Below are positions 43,816-56,239 of a stretch of DNA of 64,000 bases, in pieces. The stretch spans positions 27,975,987 to 28,039,986 of the forward strand of contig NC_043987.1 in assembly GCF_902150065.1 (NCBI RefSeq). The letters run 5' to 3'. Below the pieces are notes generated by a model. The model was not told the origin of the DNA and did no database searches. It worked only from the letters and a program-made list of their open reading frames with translations. Each line of letters begins with the position of its first letter. Positions within the stretch are counted from its first letter, which is position 1. The position numbers and the translations under genes are program-made. This DNA comes from Myripristis murdjan (taxonomy: Eukaryota > Chordata > Actinopteri > Holocentriformes > Holocentridae).

Positions 43816-46462
43816 CTAAGGTTGTGGTGGCAGCTCAGTGTCCCAGATGAACTTCAGTCCCAGATCACCCAGTCGCTCCTGAAGGATCTGATCAAACGTC
43901 TCACTCTGGGCCACAGTAAAGGTGTTCTTCCAGTCACCGATCTTACCTGAAAATAAATAAATAAATACAATACAATACAATACAATACAATACAATACAA
44001 TACAATAAAAAAAAATAAAAAAAATGTATATGCCTGCTGTCTGTTTACATGAACCTGAAGAGGATCTGCAGTTCAAATGATAAATTACCTTTGCGCATGA
44101 ATTGTCCTTTGAGCATTTCCTCTGGCATGAACTGATAATTGGCTTTTGGGTCATTCTTCATGTTCTTGAAAGTAGTTTTCTCAACAATTTGATCAATCAC
44201 TGCCTCACTCAGGTTTTTGCCTAGGAAGCTGCAGATCTTAAATATTGCTGCCTTCAGATCCTAAAAGAGAAACACAATAAAGTAGAGAAACAAAATTAAG
44301 CAGATCACAGCAAGAAAACTTTGAGCATTACTCAAGAAATGACTTACTTGATGGTTAACATTAATAAACATAACTCACATGATTGTGGTGGCACTAGCCT
44401 AGTAGTGCAGGAGAGTAATGCAGCCTGGGCCTGAGTCCTCCCTTGTCCCACCCCCCATTAATCAGAGCCAGGAAATATAAGACACCTGTGGCTGCAAGTT
44501 TGTTTGCACCAGGTATGTGCTCAAAGTAGTTTTTGTGGATCTTTATTGCTACACCAGTTAATTTAGCATGTGTGATGTGTTGGCTGGCCAGGTATGAGGT
44601 GATTTCCCTCCTGCACCCATGTAAAGCATAGACCTCAAGGTGGTGAATAGGATTCCTCCTCACAATTAAGAAATAGTAAAGCGAGCTGAGTTAAATGTGG
44701 TTTCCCCCTTCTTTTAGGTCCTCCTGCCCCTTGGACTACTGCTGCTTTGCCTTATTTGCCTTTTGTCCTTCTTGACTTTCATTTACTGTTTTGCTTTGCT
44801 TTATTTGTTAATTTGTCCTTTGTTGTGCCCAGTTGCTTTGTCATTTATTTGCCCCTCTTTATTTTGCAGCTGGGATACATGGTTATTTGTTGTTTTGAAT
44901 TGCTTTGACTTTCTGCAAGTTCTTTATTTTAGGAGTTGAGAGGCATATTGAGAGGCTAGGCACCTGCGGTGAGGTCCCTTCATTTTTGCATGTGAGTAGT
45001 TGCACTGGGACACCATAGACTGCACCATTTTGTTGTTTTTTACTATTTTTCCCTTTTCAGCAGCTCCAGCCCCTGCCTTTTGCTTTGATTATTTTGCTTA
45101 TTTTCAATAAAAGCTTCAAATTATGACTACTTGCCTCTGCCTCCTAATTGGGGACAAACCTGAGTGTCATTGAACAGTATTTCCGTTGGTGAAATTCCCC
45201 AGGTGGCATTGTCTGGCTTTCTATTTTTCCCTTATGGCCATATTAACTTCCAACAATCCCAACCTACCCTCCTACTCTTGCAACATTATGAATGAACATT
45301 TTTGTTCCAGACTCTTCACCAGCCTCAGCTGAATGAACCCTAAAACTCCCTAGGGGAAAGTTTGAGCCTGGCAGAGCTAAATCTTACCAAAACCATCTCT
45401 TCATATGTCAAGAAAAGGATGTTGTACTGGTCTCTCTCAGCATGCCACTTCCTGATGTGATCAAACCAGGATGATCCACCAACTGTTTAATGACATGAAA
45501 TTCATATTCTTGGTTAAATGTTCACCTCAAATAATATCTTATTGGATATCTTATTAAACACAATAAGGCAACATTTGTGAATGAGGAAATATGACCAAAG
45601 TGCTTAAGGCTAGAGTCTGCAGATAAGACTTACTTTTTTTGTTTTACTTGTTTGAACACCAAGGTGGCCCTCTTCACTTTCTAGATCTTTGATAATCAGT
45701 ATATGTTTTTGTTAACTCACCATTTCCCACCAAATATTGATCCAAAAAGTCCTCAAAGTTCGTTGGGGTCTCCAAACAAGTAAGGATACTGCAGAAATGG
45801 TAATAGGACACAATGTTGTCCTTTGGGTTCCGCATCACATAGATAATCTGCCATATAAATGTACAAGAGTCAGATGAGAGCCTGTCTCTCTTTAATGGGG
45901 AAAGAAGTAGATGTGAAACACACATTTTGATTAAACTGTTCCAATTCAACACAGTCTATTGCTCAGTCTTTTACCTTTGCCCTCTTATTCTTCAGGCCTG
46001 GAGGCATGAGGGTGGGGGTGAGATGAGATGTAAAGAGGCGTGGCGAAGGCCGTAGAGAGTAGACATCATTTCTAGCTATGTGCTCCAGCCATGGCATTTG
46101 CTTTGAGTTGTTGAGATAAGCAGGAAGACCAGTGTCTTGCTCCGAGATGGAGATGATGATGTTCTGAGTCCATATGGTGCCTGTGTGTAAAAAGCTCAGA
46201 GACATCTGAATATGGCTCCTACCTTATTATGACAGTGCATTGAGTCAAGAGAGGCGGATAAAAATGATTGGAGTCTTAGCTAAATGATGCATTAAATTTC
46301 TAAGAAGTCATTGTACTCACCTGACTTTGGATATGTGACCAGGAATATGTCACTGTCACGGATCTCAAAGGTCTGGAGTGAATCAATGTACTCTGCAGTG
46401 GTGTATCCGATGGCAAAATTGTGGTTCTTATATTTGCACAGATATTCGCTGATCTGTTCCAT
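43816..46462 (-). CDS. SULT copy 6: cytosolic sulfotransferase, SULT3-like (intact, second subfamily)
   Basis: Exon 1 46321-46462 (ATG at 46462), exon 2 45975-46180, exon 3 45721-45847, exon 4 45388-45482, exon 5 44089-44260, exon 6 43816-43946. Frames are open and give 290 residues. Exon 1 is two codons shorter than in copies 2-5 ([16 protein letters not shown] instead of [15 protein letters not shown]), a trait shared with copy 7, so these form a subfamily. The PAPS loop TYPKSGTIW, His in [19 protein letters not shown] and [10 protein letters not shown] are kept. Exon 2 differs strongly in one segment ([14 protein letters not shown]), so acceptor preference may differ. Intron 4 carries a 902-bp transposon. 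The candidate upstream TATAAG reads TATGAG here (46768-46773). Confidence 0.95.
43966..44008. repeat. (ATACA)n microsatellite in intron 5 of copy 6
   Basis: About eight ATACA units between exons 5 and 6. Confidence 0.9.
44381..45282 (+). mobile_element. 902-bp DNA element in intron 4 of copy 6
   Basis: A 4-bp ACAT duplication flanks it, and intron 4 of copy 4 has the empty site. Its ends share an inverted 'AGTGCAGGAG.GTA' type motif. It is the same family as the 2.56-kb element at about 56240-58803, with matching first 130 bp and last 250 bp. A LINE-like polyadenylation word (TTTTCAATAAAAGCTT) occurs near 45103 in both. Superfamily unknown; no transposase frame. Confidence 0.7.
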
Positions 46463-47209
46463 TCTGACTCAGTCAGGGAGATCCAAGTTTACTGCCACCG
46501 AGTCACTGCCTATATGAAACTGTCATGCAAAGAGGAGCAGATAATCAAACAGAACACAGTGGTTGGACTTTGACAGGGTACATCCCATTTGTTTTGCCTA
46601 CATCTTGTTTCCTTTCCTTCCTCACCACCTAGTCTGCTACCAGATAGGAGGTTTAGGGGGGAAACAAAGGAAGGGAGGAAAGTGAATGAGAAGAGGAGGG
46701 ACAGTGATTATAACTGCTAGAACTCTGAGTCCATATTGTTGAAGTGACCCTATCACAAACTTCCAGTCTCATAGCCAAGTTCAGGGGTTCTGTTTTCAAG
46801 TTGATCAGTTGAAACAGTCAGAGGTACTCATTCTTTGGGAGAAAGGTTGTAAAAGTTCATAGTCAGTGGTGGTGCAGGTGGCCACAAAAGTTGAACAGTC
46901 AACAAAGGCCAAGCACAAAATGACCAGCCCCTTAAGAAGTACAAAGTATTATGAAAGACATTAAGATATTAGATATTAAGGGGTAAGGCCTTTAAACTGT
47001 TATTAGTCCAGCCAGTTCTTTGAATATATAGACATGTTGTTGACATTTAAATTATGGTTCATTGATATTCTACTGAGCTCTTGTTTACATTTAACTTACA
47101 TATCCTTTGAAAATATGTTGAATATTTGTGAGGTCCTGTCCAAAGAAAGTGTTACCCAAGTAACATGCAAGCTTGAAATGCTGTCAGTGTCAGCCATGCT
47201 GTTGTGTTC
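46463..47209 (-). promoter_or_regulatory. Upstream region of SULT copy 6
   Basis: Conserved upstream flank on the minus strand, then the start of the next unit's 3' flank, cut at 47209 by the LINE. The candidate core motif is altered (TATGAG at 46768-46773). Confidence 0.4.
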
Positions 47210-47480
47210 AATCAATCAATCAATCAAACTTTATTTATAGAGCACATTTCATACATAAAATGTAGCAAAGTGCTTTACATGTTAAAAGCACCCCGTATGA
47301 AAACATAAGATAAGAATATAAAACGTATAAAGAGAAATAAAAACATATAAGATAAAAATATATAAGATCATTAATAAAAGATAAAATAAACATGTAAAAA
47401 CATATAAGAACATTTAGTTAAAAGCCAAAACAAAAAGTATAGGGTATAAGAAGAACATTAAATAAAAGTCTAAAAGTATA

Positions 47481-49366
47481 TTAAGAACATGAGTTAAAAG
47501 TCAAATTAAATAGGTGGGTCTTGAGCCTATTTTTAAAAATATCAATGTTCTCTGCTGCCCTCAGGTCCTCCGGCAGGCTGTTCCACAATCGGGGGCCATA
47601 AAACTGGAAAGATGACTCACTGTGTGTTCGTGTTTTTACTCTGGGAATAGAAAACAGGCTGGTGTTGGATGACCTGAGGGTCCGTGAGGGTTCGTAAGGT
47701 AAAAGCAATTCAGAGGCCCAAGACCCCTAAGACATAAAAACCATTAAAAGAACCTTAAAGTCGATCCTGAAACATACAGGGAGCCAATGCAGTGATTCTA
47801 AAACTGGTGTAACATGCGCCTGCCTTCTGGTCCTCGTTAGCACACGTGCAGCTGAGTTCTGTAGAAGTTATAAACTTGTAATGTTTCTTTTAGGAAGACC
47901 AGAAAGCAGGGCATTGCAATAGTCAATACGACTGGAGATAAAAGCATGCATCAGCATCTCTGTGTTTGCCCAAGAGAGAAACAGGTGGACTCAGGCTATA
48001 TTCTTTAAATGATAAAATCCTGTTTTTGTAACATGTTTAATGTGTGGAATAAAATTGAGCTCAGAGTCAAAAATGACACCCAAATTTTTTATCTGATTGG
48101 ATGGATTTAAAGACAGTTTGTAGTTTTGGTAAAAGTTTCACTCTCTGGGCCTCAGTACTGATGGTTAAAACTTCGGTTTTGTCCTGGTTGAGCTGCAGGA
48201 AGTTTTCTGCCATCCAGGATTTGATGTCTAAAATACAGTTAAAAAGGGCATCAACATGGAACATGGAAATATACAGCTGTGTGTCATCAGCATAGCTGTG
48301 AAAATTGATCCCATGTCTCCTGATGACACTGCCAAGTGGGAGCATATATAAATTAAAAAGAATTGGGCCTAAAATTGATCCTTGGGGCACACCACATTTT
48401 ATTTCATGTATTCTTGAGGAGCATGTATCCAAGCTTACCAGGAATTTTCTCGCTGTGAGATAGGAAGTGAAGCACTTAAGAACAGTGCCAGAGTCTATTT
48501 AAAAGAATAGTGTGATCTACTGTATCAAAAGCAGCGCTTAGATCCAGTAACACAAGGACTGAAAGCTTGTGTGTGTCCAAATTGCACCTGAGGTCATTAA
48601 CAATTTTTAACAGTGCAGTCTCTGTACTGTGATTCATCCTTAAACCAGACTGAAACTTCTCAAAGATTGAATGATTAATTAAAAAAAAAAAATCATTCAG
48701 CTGAATAAAAACATTTTTTTTCTAAAATGTTACTTAAAAATGGTAAGTTGGATACTGGTCTGTATTTATGAAGAATGCTGGGATCCAAATTGTTCTTCTT
48801 CAGAAGAGGCCTCACTACAGCTGTTTTGAAAACTGCAGGGAAGACGCCTGTCTGAAGAGAACAATTGACAATGTTTAAGAGCTCAACTTCAAAGAATCCA
48901 TAAAATGTTTTAAAAAGTGATGCTGGGATTGGGTCTAAAGGCAGGTTGTTGGTTTAACTTGGGAACTTACTCTACCAAGCAGGTTAGCATCAGCCAGGAC
49001 AAACCTGTCCAGTGTTTCCTCAGGGTAAAACAGACATTCAAATGTATTAAGAATAGTATTTTGATTACCTAAAATTGTGGATCTGCTTAGATCAATTTTA
49101 CCTCTGAAGTGGTCTGCAAAGTCCTCATAAAGAGAGTTTGTTGGAGTGTGTTGGAACTTGCTGTAATCCGGATTAATTAAACGGTCGATTGTCTCAAAAA
49201 GGATTTTGGGATTGTTATTGTGAAATGAGATTATTCTGCTTAAATGGTTATTTCTTGCTTCTCTCAGAGCTTTGTTATATATTTTAAATTGCTCACGGTT
49301 CATCTGGTGTTGTATTGTTAATTTGTTAATTTGTTTTTCCTCCATTTTCTCTCTGCCACCCTGCAA
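47481..49366 (-). pseudogene. L2-type LINE ORF2, reverse-transcriptase half
   Basis: Three minus-strand frames carry ordered pieces: 48935-49366 (linker with PKILFETIDRLINPD), 48067-48432 ([20 protein letters not shown] and [11 protein letters not shown], the RT palm with YADD, then NQDKTEVL), and 47481-47708 (YGPRLWNSLPEDLRAA...FKNRLKTHLF, the C-terminal end of L2/CR1 ORF2). Stops and frameshifts separate them, and the segment around 48435-48930 has lost frame. The protein is not functional. Confidence 0.85.
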
Positions 49367-49470
49367 TTTCTCTTCAGTTTTTTGATTTCTTCATTTCTCC
49401 ACGGCATTGTCTGTTTAGTTGGGACTTTCTTAAAAACTGGTGGAGCAACAATATCAATGGTTGTCTTTAA

Positions 49471-50511
49471 TTAGGGCCCGAGCACTGTCCCAGTGCGAAG
49501 CCCTATTGTATTTGTAAGGTTTTTCTCTTCTTCTTCTTCTTATTAGGGTCCTCGCCTCTCTGGGAGAGGACCCTATTTTTTTTTGCTTCGTTTCTTTTTC
49601 TTCGTTTCTTTTTTCTTCTCCTTCTTATTATTACGTCTCTTTGAGGCTTAATTTGACCCCCTAAACATGCTCAAAAACTCACCAAATTCGGCACGCACAC
49701 CAGGTCTGGCGAAAAATTCGATAAAATCAAAAATCGGACCCCCCTGGTGCAAAAATGGGCTCGGTAGCGCCACCTAGGGACACAAAGGCAGCCCCTGCAG
49801 CCCACAGGAATGTGATAGAAAGACCAAACCAGCGCCGAAACGTAGATCTCATCAAGCCCGACATTTTTCGTGCCGTGCCCCCCACCTAAAACCAACAGGA
49901 AGTCCGCAATTTGCATTTGAATGTCACGTTTTCGCCCAAATTTGAGCTTTGCATAAACTCTATAAACTCCCAGGGCGTTAATTTTATCGGCTTGAAATCT
50001 GAACAGATGACACAGGACACAGTGCTGAACAAAAGTTCTTCAAGGTTCAGTAACATTTCAAACGGTTTAGATTTCAGAAGCCCTCAAAGTCAGTGTCCAC
50101 AACCAGCGCCTCCACTTTTCCCCATGGACTCTGGTGGGAATAGCGCAGAATGCTAGGGGCTAATTAGGCCCCTGGTGACTAAAGTAAAAGTCTGACAGCT
50201 TTCAACCCTATGCCGATGGAAAGAGGACCACAATTCCTACAAAACTATATATCATGGTGTGGATTGGAAAAGGTGTGTGGCCACGGTGAAGAGTTGTTTA
50301 ACAGGTGGGACTCTGGTCTGCTCTGCTCTGCACTCTGCCTGCTGTACTGACACACACTAGCTGCTGGCACATCCCCCAATGCACATCCCCCTTAAAAGGA
50401 GTGACAGGTCATGTCAAGCACACACTAGGACATGCTAAGGGCGCCATCTGCTGGAGGAACACCTCTAGCAACAGGGCCAGAACTTTGTGTGTGTGTGTGT
50501 GCATGTGCGTA

Positions 50512-50560
<49 letters not shown>

Positions 50561-50572
50561 CTAAGCGTGCAT

Positions 50573-50605
<33 letters not shown>

Positions 50606-50690
50606 CTTATTGCCACAGCCACTGGGCACAAGTGGGCACGAGGTGGCGCGGGTGCGAGGGCCCGTCCAACGCTGCTTGCAGCTTTAATTA
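49471..50690 (+). repeat. GGGCCCGAGC-type fish repeat, unit a
   Basis: Starts with a stem-loop GGGCCCGAGCACTG/CAGTGCGAAGCCC, contains 'GGCTCGGTAGCGCCACCTAG', a long GT tract (50486-50605) and ends 'GGGCCCGTCCAACGCTGCTT...GCAGCTTTAATT'. A second hairpin start (GGGTCCTCGCCTCTC/GGGAGAGGACCC) at 49547-49575 belongs to a sister family. An 81-codon minus frame at 49671-49916 recurs in unit c, but I do not claim it is coding. Confidence 0.85.
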
Positions 50691-51619
50691 TTAGGGCCCG
50701 AGCACTGTCCCAGTGCGAAGCCCTATTGTTTTTCGTTCGTTTTTTCTTATTATTATTATTACGCCACTTTGACGCTTAATTTGACCCCCTAAACATGCTC
50801 AAAAACTCACCAAATTTGGCACGCACATCAGGTCTGGCAAAAAATTCGATAAAATCAAAAATCGGAACCCCCCGGTGCAAAAATGGGCTCGGTAGCGCCA
50901 CCTAGGGACGCAAAGGCAGCCGCTGCGGCTCACAGGAATGTCATAGAAAGACCAAACCAGCGCCGAAACGTAGATCTCATCAAGCCCGACATTTTTCGTG
51001 CCGTGCCCCCCACCTAAAACCTACAGGAAGTCCACAATTTGCATTTGAAAGTCACGTTTTCGCCCAAATTTGAGCTTTGCAGAAAATCTATAATCTCCCA
51101 GGGCGTTAATTTTATCGGCTTGAAAACATAATACATGACAGAGAACGCAGTGCTTAACAAATATTCTTCAAGGCTAAGTATTCATTTGAACCGTTTGGAT
51201 TTCAGAGGCCATCAAAGTCAGAGTGTCCACAACCAGCGCCTCCACTTTTTCCCATGGACCCTGGTGTGCCTGCTGTGAATTAACATGCACTTGCCGTGAG
51301 CATAGGCACTAATTAGGCCCCAGGAGTCCAAAGTAAAAGTCTGACAGCTTCCAAACCTATGCCGATGGAAAGAGGACTAATTCTCCTACAAAAATAGGAG
51401 GACTTGCTGTGGATTGGAAAAAGTTTATGGCCGCGGTGAAGAGTTGTTTAACAGGTTTGGACTCTGTTTTTTTTTTTCCTCTGCTCTGCCTGCTTTTCCC
51501 TTCCCCCCCAGAAGCAGAAACAACTCTCAAACTCAAACGCAAGCTTAGGGCGACATCTGCTGGAGGAGCGCCGCTAGTGGCTGGTCCAGAACTTTGTGTG
51601 TTTGTGTGTGTGACTGATT

Positions 51620-51657
<38 letters not shown>

Positions 51658-51760
51658 GTGTGTGTGTGTGTGTGTGCTTAATGCCACAGCCACCGGGCAC
51701 AAGTGGGCACGAGGTGACACGGGTGCGAGGGCCCGTCCAACGCTGCTTGCAGCTTTAATT
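50691..51760 (+). repeat. GGGCCCGAGC-type fish repeat, unit b
   Basis: A second head-to-tail unit with the same start and end as unit a and a GT tract at 51625-51676. Without the second hairpin start. Confidence 0.85.
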
Positions 51761-54175
51761 AATACGTCAATTTAACCCTTAATTTGACCCCCTAAACATG
51801 CTCAAAACTCACCGAATTCGGCACGCACACCAGGTCTGGCGAAAAATTCGATAAAATCAAAAATCGAACCTCCCAGGTGCAAAAATGGGCTCGGTAGCGC
51901 CACCTAGGGACGCAAAGGCAGCCCCTGCGGCCCACAGGAATGTGATAGAAAGACCAAACCAGCGCTGAAACGTAGATCTCATCAAGCCCGACATTTTTCG
52001 TGCCGTGCCCCCCACCTAAAACCAAAAGGAAGTCTGCAATTTGCATTTGAATGTCACGTTTTCGCCCAAATTTCCGTGTAACCCCTGTCCCGTGTAGCTA
52101 ATAAATAAGAATTACTAAGTAATTATGGTCTTGTAGTGCACTGAGACGGGGCCTGAGTTCGTCTTTTAAGGGGCGCTATTTACCTGTAATCAATTTGCTA
52201 ATAACATAAAATACGTTGGCGGTGCCTCCATTAAACATCTAAGAAGTAAACAAAATTGTTTATACTTCCCTTTTAAAATCAAATTTCCACTTAACTCTTG
52301 GTATCGCTTACCGTAGTTAACCCAGAATATCACATTTGTAAAATATAACACAGGATATAGTTCAACAAATACAATTATTTATTACTACAAAATAAAACTT
52401 TCCAAAGGACTTTATAGCTCACTGTGACCTTGACGTAATCCAATAACAGTACTCACACATCAATCACATATCATGTCTGATCCACAAATTACCACTGAGA
52501 AATCTCAGGAAAAAATATAAACCCAAAATGTCCATAGCCCACATGCACACACACATTCACACCGGGCTACCAAAAACAAATAAAATAAAACGTTGCAGGC
52601 CCGGACGGTGCTTGGGGGCGTTGAGGCCTAAAACAAATGGCCGCTTCACTGGTCTATCCAGCGCAACAAAAAAAAGAGAAAGCACGTGCAATGGTTGGAG
52701 TACTCACGAATACCGTACAGTCAAAGGTGAGTGGGGGATGGGGAAGGGGCAAGCTGCAAGTTCCGCGCCAACAGAATGGCGGTAGCGACACAGGGCAACA
52801 GCCTCGGCTCCAGCACAACGGCTACAGGCTCTCCCTTGAAAGGTCCAGGGCTCTCCCGGGCCTCACTCTCTCCCTCTCCGGCAAATGCACAGTCCTAAAT
52901 GCATAATTCCACTTACTAGTAGAAATATAGGCTACGTCATAGCAAAAACCACAATACACAATACAAAATTTAGCTAGTGCTAGCTGCAATACTGAACAGT
53001 AGTAACAGTATATAACTCCGTGTGTAGCTAAGCTAAAGGCTAACAGCGGTTAGCATTTTAATGCGTCGAGTAGACACGACGAGCAAACCACATAAAAAGT
53101 ACATTAAAATACATATTTTTACCTCCGGCAAATCCTCCGAGGCTATACAATCACCGCAGGACGACTCTCTGTCAGTCTTGGGCATGAGGAGTGTGGTTAT
53201 TTTATTTTTCTCTTTGCAGCGATCCTACTTGGATGCCGACAAAATGGTTTCTCTCTCTAGCTCACAGCTCACTGCGCCACTGAGCGGACGCTAAGCACCT
53301 CCTCCCTACACCAGGTGAGGATGGGATTGGCTAAGGACCACAACATAACAAAGATAGGAGAATCAAAGATGTTTCACTGTCGCACAACAAATGTGATCTC
53401 ATGACATTTGTACCACCAACCCACTATAAATGATTTTTAAAACAAACGCCACTCTTATCTCTGACTTTTAACAGCACATCAAATGACTGTTTTTAACATG
53501 TGGTACTCCAACACATTTTAACATATTTACACTCAATGAACTTACTCTTATTTATATTTTTAACAACATTTTAACATCTGTATATAAAAGAATGAAATTA
53601 AGGACCACAGGGCTACATCCGCTTTGCAGAAAATCTTTCTCCTCCCAGGGCGTTAATTTTATCGGCTTGAACAGCAAATATACGACAGAGGACATAGTCC
53701 TTAACAAAAGTTCAGAAGGAATTTACATTCCTTCGAAGCGTTTGGATTTCAGAAGCCCTCAAAGTCAGAGTGTCCACAACCAGCGCCTCCACTTTTTCCC
53801 ATGGACCCTGGTGTGCCTGCTGTGAATTAACAGGCACTTGCCCTGACAATGGGCACTAATTAGGCCCCAGGAGTCCAAAGTAAAAGTCTGACAGCTTCCA
53901 AACCTATGCAGATGGAAAGAGGACTAATTCTCCTACAAAAATAGGAGGTATTGCTGTGGATTGGACAAACTTTGTGGCCACTGTGAAGACTAGTTTAACA
54001 AGTTTGGACTCTGGGTTTTTTTTCCCCTGCTTCCCCTGCTCCCCTGCTTTTTTCCACTGCCCCTCCCCCACTCAGCCCCTTGGTCAAGATTGACAGGCCT
54101 CAGAAACAACTCTCAAACTCAAACGCAAGCTTAGGGCGACATCTGCTGGAGGAGCGCCGCTAGCAACTGGGCCAG

Positions 54176-54209
<34 letters not shown>

Positions 54210-54310
54210 TTGAGTGAATGGCACCGTGAATGGACCGTTCCCAACTGGCACGAGTGGGACGCGGCAGCACGGGTGCGAGGGCCCGTCCAACACTGCTTGC
54301 AGCTTTAATT
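51761..54310 (+). repeat. GGGCCCGAGC-type fish repeat, unit c (5'-truncated, interrupted)
   Basis: The first 60 bp of the unit are missing. The body is split by a 1.55-kb insertion at about 52071-53624. It ends 'GCAGCTTTAATT' at the LINE boundary, 54310. A GT tract lies at 54180-54207. Confidence 0.8.
52071..53624. mobile_element. Unassigned 1.55-kb insertion in unit c
   Basis: Units a and b are continuous here, so this is an insertion. The ends CGTGTAACCCCTGTCC and GGACCACAGGGCTACATCCG form an imperfect inverted repeat. The interior has a CpG-containing stretch near 52590-52880 but no convincing gene. Confidence 0.55.
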
Positions 54311-55629
54311 TACTGTTAAAATCATCAACAATAAAATCACAGGGTGCAGGTAAAGAAACTGGAGGATGTTTATCTAAAATGTCAATAAAATCTGCAGCCA
54401 CTTCAAAGGTAATGTAGCATTTCCTGACAGTTCTCACTGTGGTCTCCTGCTGAATAGAACCGGTGATATTAAAAAACACGCAGTAATGGTCGGACACAGC
54501 CAAGTCAACAACAGAGGACACACCAGCTGAGAGGCCATGGCTAATGACCAGATCCAGGGTGTGTCCCCTGTTGTGAGTCGGCTGTGTGACCAGCATGTGT
54601 AAAATCCATGCAGCTGAGGAGGTTTAAAAACTCTATGGACATGTGGTCTGATGGATTGTCTGTGTGTAAGTTAAAATCAGCAGATAAATGATAAAATTGT
54701 AAGTGTCATGGATTATTGATAAAAATTCTGAAAAGTCACTGATAAAAGCAGCATCATATTTTGGTGGTCTGTAGATTGTGATGCAAAGAATTGAGGGGCT
54801 GCTAAAAACAAATGCATGGTGTTCGAAGGTGGTGTCTGAAAAGTTTTAATAATGGAATTTATTCGTAGGATAAAGCCCTTGAGTTGTCGCAACTCGTTTT
54901 CGAGAGGGTCCCACACACATCACGCACAAAACAAACAGATCTGATCAAATGAGATGATCAAATGTACTCATCAAATGAGGTGTTTATTGGTCCAAGTGAA
55001 TTGTTGATTATTGATGCAGTACCACCACCCTTCCTGCCACTTCTCACGGATAATGTGAAGTTAAAATTTGGTGGGGAGGCCTCAGAACAACTGGCGCGTC
55101 TGTACCCAGCCATGTTTCAGTTAGAAATAAACAATCAATCTGATTATCTAAAACTAGGTCATTAATAATAAAAGATTTTTTAAAAAGGGAGCAAACATTA
55201 AAAAGTGCCATGTTGATGGTAACAAGTGACTTATTAAGTGAAGAGGAGGATTGCTGGTGTTTTGGGAGAGGTCTTAGGTTATTAGTATTCACAGAGTGAT
55301 CATGGTGGTGTCTGGTGTGTTGACGTAATGTAATGATAACGGGAATGGGTAAAATGCTGGTGTGAAATGGTCCATGTCCGGTGTTGTGTGTATGATGGTT
55401 AGAGGCGGTACTTGATGCATAGGAGCAAGGACCCGGGGGACATCAATCGGTGGTGGACAGATCAACTGTTGCAGGTTTGGGGAGATTGGCATGCTGCACA
55501 CCGTATGCCAGGTTGGCGGACAGCATGCTGGCACTTGACCTGTTCAGGTGAAGCCCGTCTGGCCCAAAAAGATGCCGTCTCTCCCCAAAAACATCAAAAT
55601 TGTCTATAAAGCCAACATGGTGAGAGTTA
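54311..55629 (-). pseudogene. L2-type LINE: end of ORF1 esterase and endonuclease half of ORF2
   Basis: Near 55540-55600 a minus frame reads FGPDGLHLNRS, block V (Asp-x-x-His) of the SGNH esterase domain in LINE ORF1. From 55292 follows ALFNVCSLFKKSFIINDLVL and DCLFLTETWLGTDAP (ORF2 endonuclease start, with the catalytic Glu in TETWL), and at 54596-54300 THNRGHTLDLVISHGLS and VSDHYCVFFNI (endonuclease end with the SDH motif). Several frame breaks lie between. Confidence 0.8.
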
Positions 55630-55861
55630 AGGATGAATTATGCTTCCGCGTAGGAAGAGCGTACGGAGGTTGTGCGGAGCTTACGGGGGTTGTGCGACCG
55701 CCGCAGAGCCTTGCCGCGCGCCTTGCCGCGCGCCTCCCAAAAATTGTAACTACGCGGACCCTCCGCAGCCCCACAGGAGCTGTGATTGGTCCGCCGAAGT
55801 ACACTATTTCCGGCATTTCGTTGCAACCGGCATCACATTCCTGTTGTTGTGCCGTCAGCGC

Positions 55862-55899
<38 letters not shown>

Positions 55900-56133
55900 G
55901 TTGTGTCTCGACTCGTCGGTTGTGTTTGAAAACTTTGGAGAGTGCCCGCACCTATACGACTCGTCCACTCGCCACAGAAGAGCAGCGACCATACGTCACA
56001 GGGTCTACGTTGGTGGGAGGAGAATTGCTCTGTGTGTTTGCAGAGGTATGTTGGACACACACGCGCTGCGTAGGAAATGCGTGCTTCGCACAACCCCCGT
56101 ACGCTCTTCCAATGCTGAAGCATAATTCAGCCT
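55630..56133 (+). mobile_element. PIF/Harbinger-type MITE (copy c), in LINE ORF1
   Basis: 504 bp, TTA duplications (55627-55629, 56134-56136), ends AGGATGAATTATGC and GCATAATTCAGCCT. A long T-run (55862-55894) interrupts it, and the MADF-like segment is partly deleted (only PHLYDSS remains, near 55948). Confidence 0.9.
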
Positions 56134-56239
56134 TTATACAGGCAGAGGAGAGCCAGGTGTTGAGGCTGAGCAGCCTGCTGAAGCTGCCTATCCCTCTACC
56201 ACAGGTGGGGGTGAGGCCGGAGATAAAAACACTCACCTG

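Noticed and set aside
44381-45282. TTTTCAATAAAAGCTT word considered as a gene 3' end
   Set aside because: It is shared with the element at 56240-58803 and lies within the transposon borders.
50305-50779. Cys/Val-rich frames
   Set aside because: They are translations of the GT microsatellite in repeat unit a.
52528-52906. Overlapping 85- and 89-codon frames in the CpG-containing part of the unit c insertion
   Set aside because: Two different frames over the same bases, no recognisable domain and no splice-supported extension.
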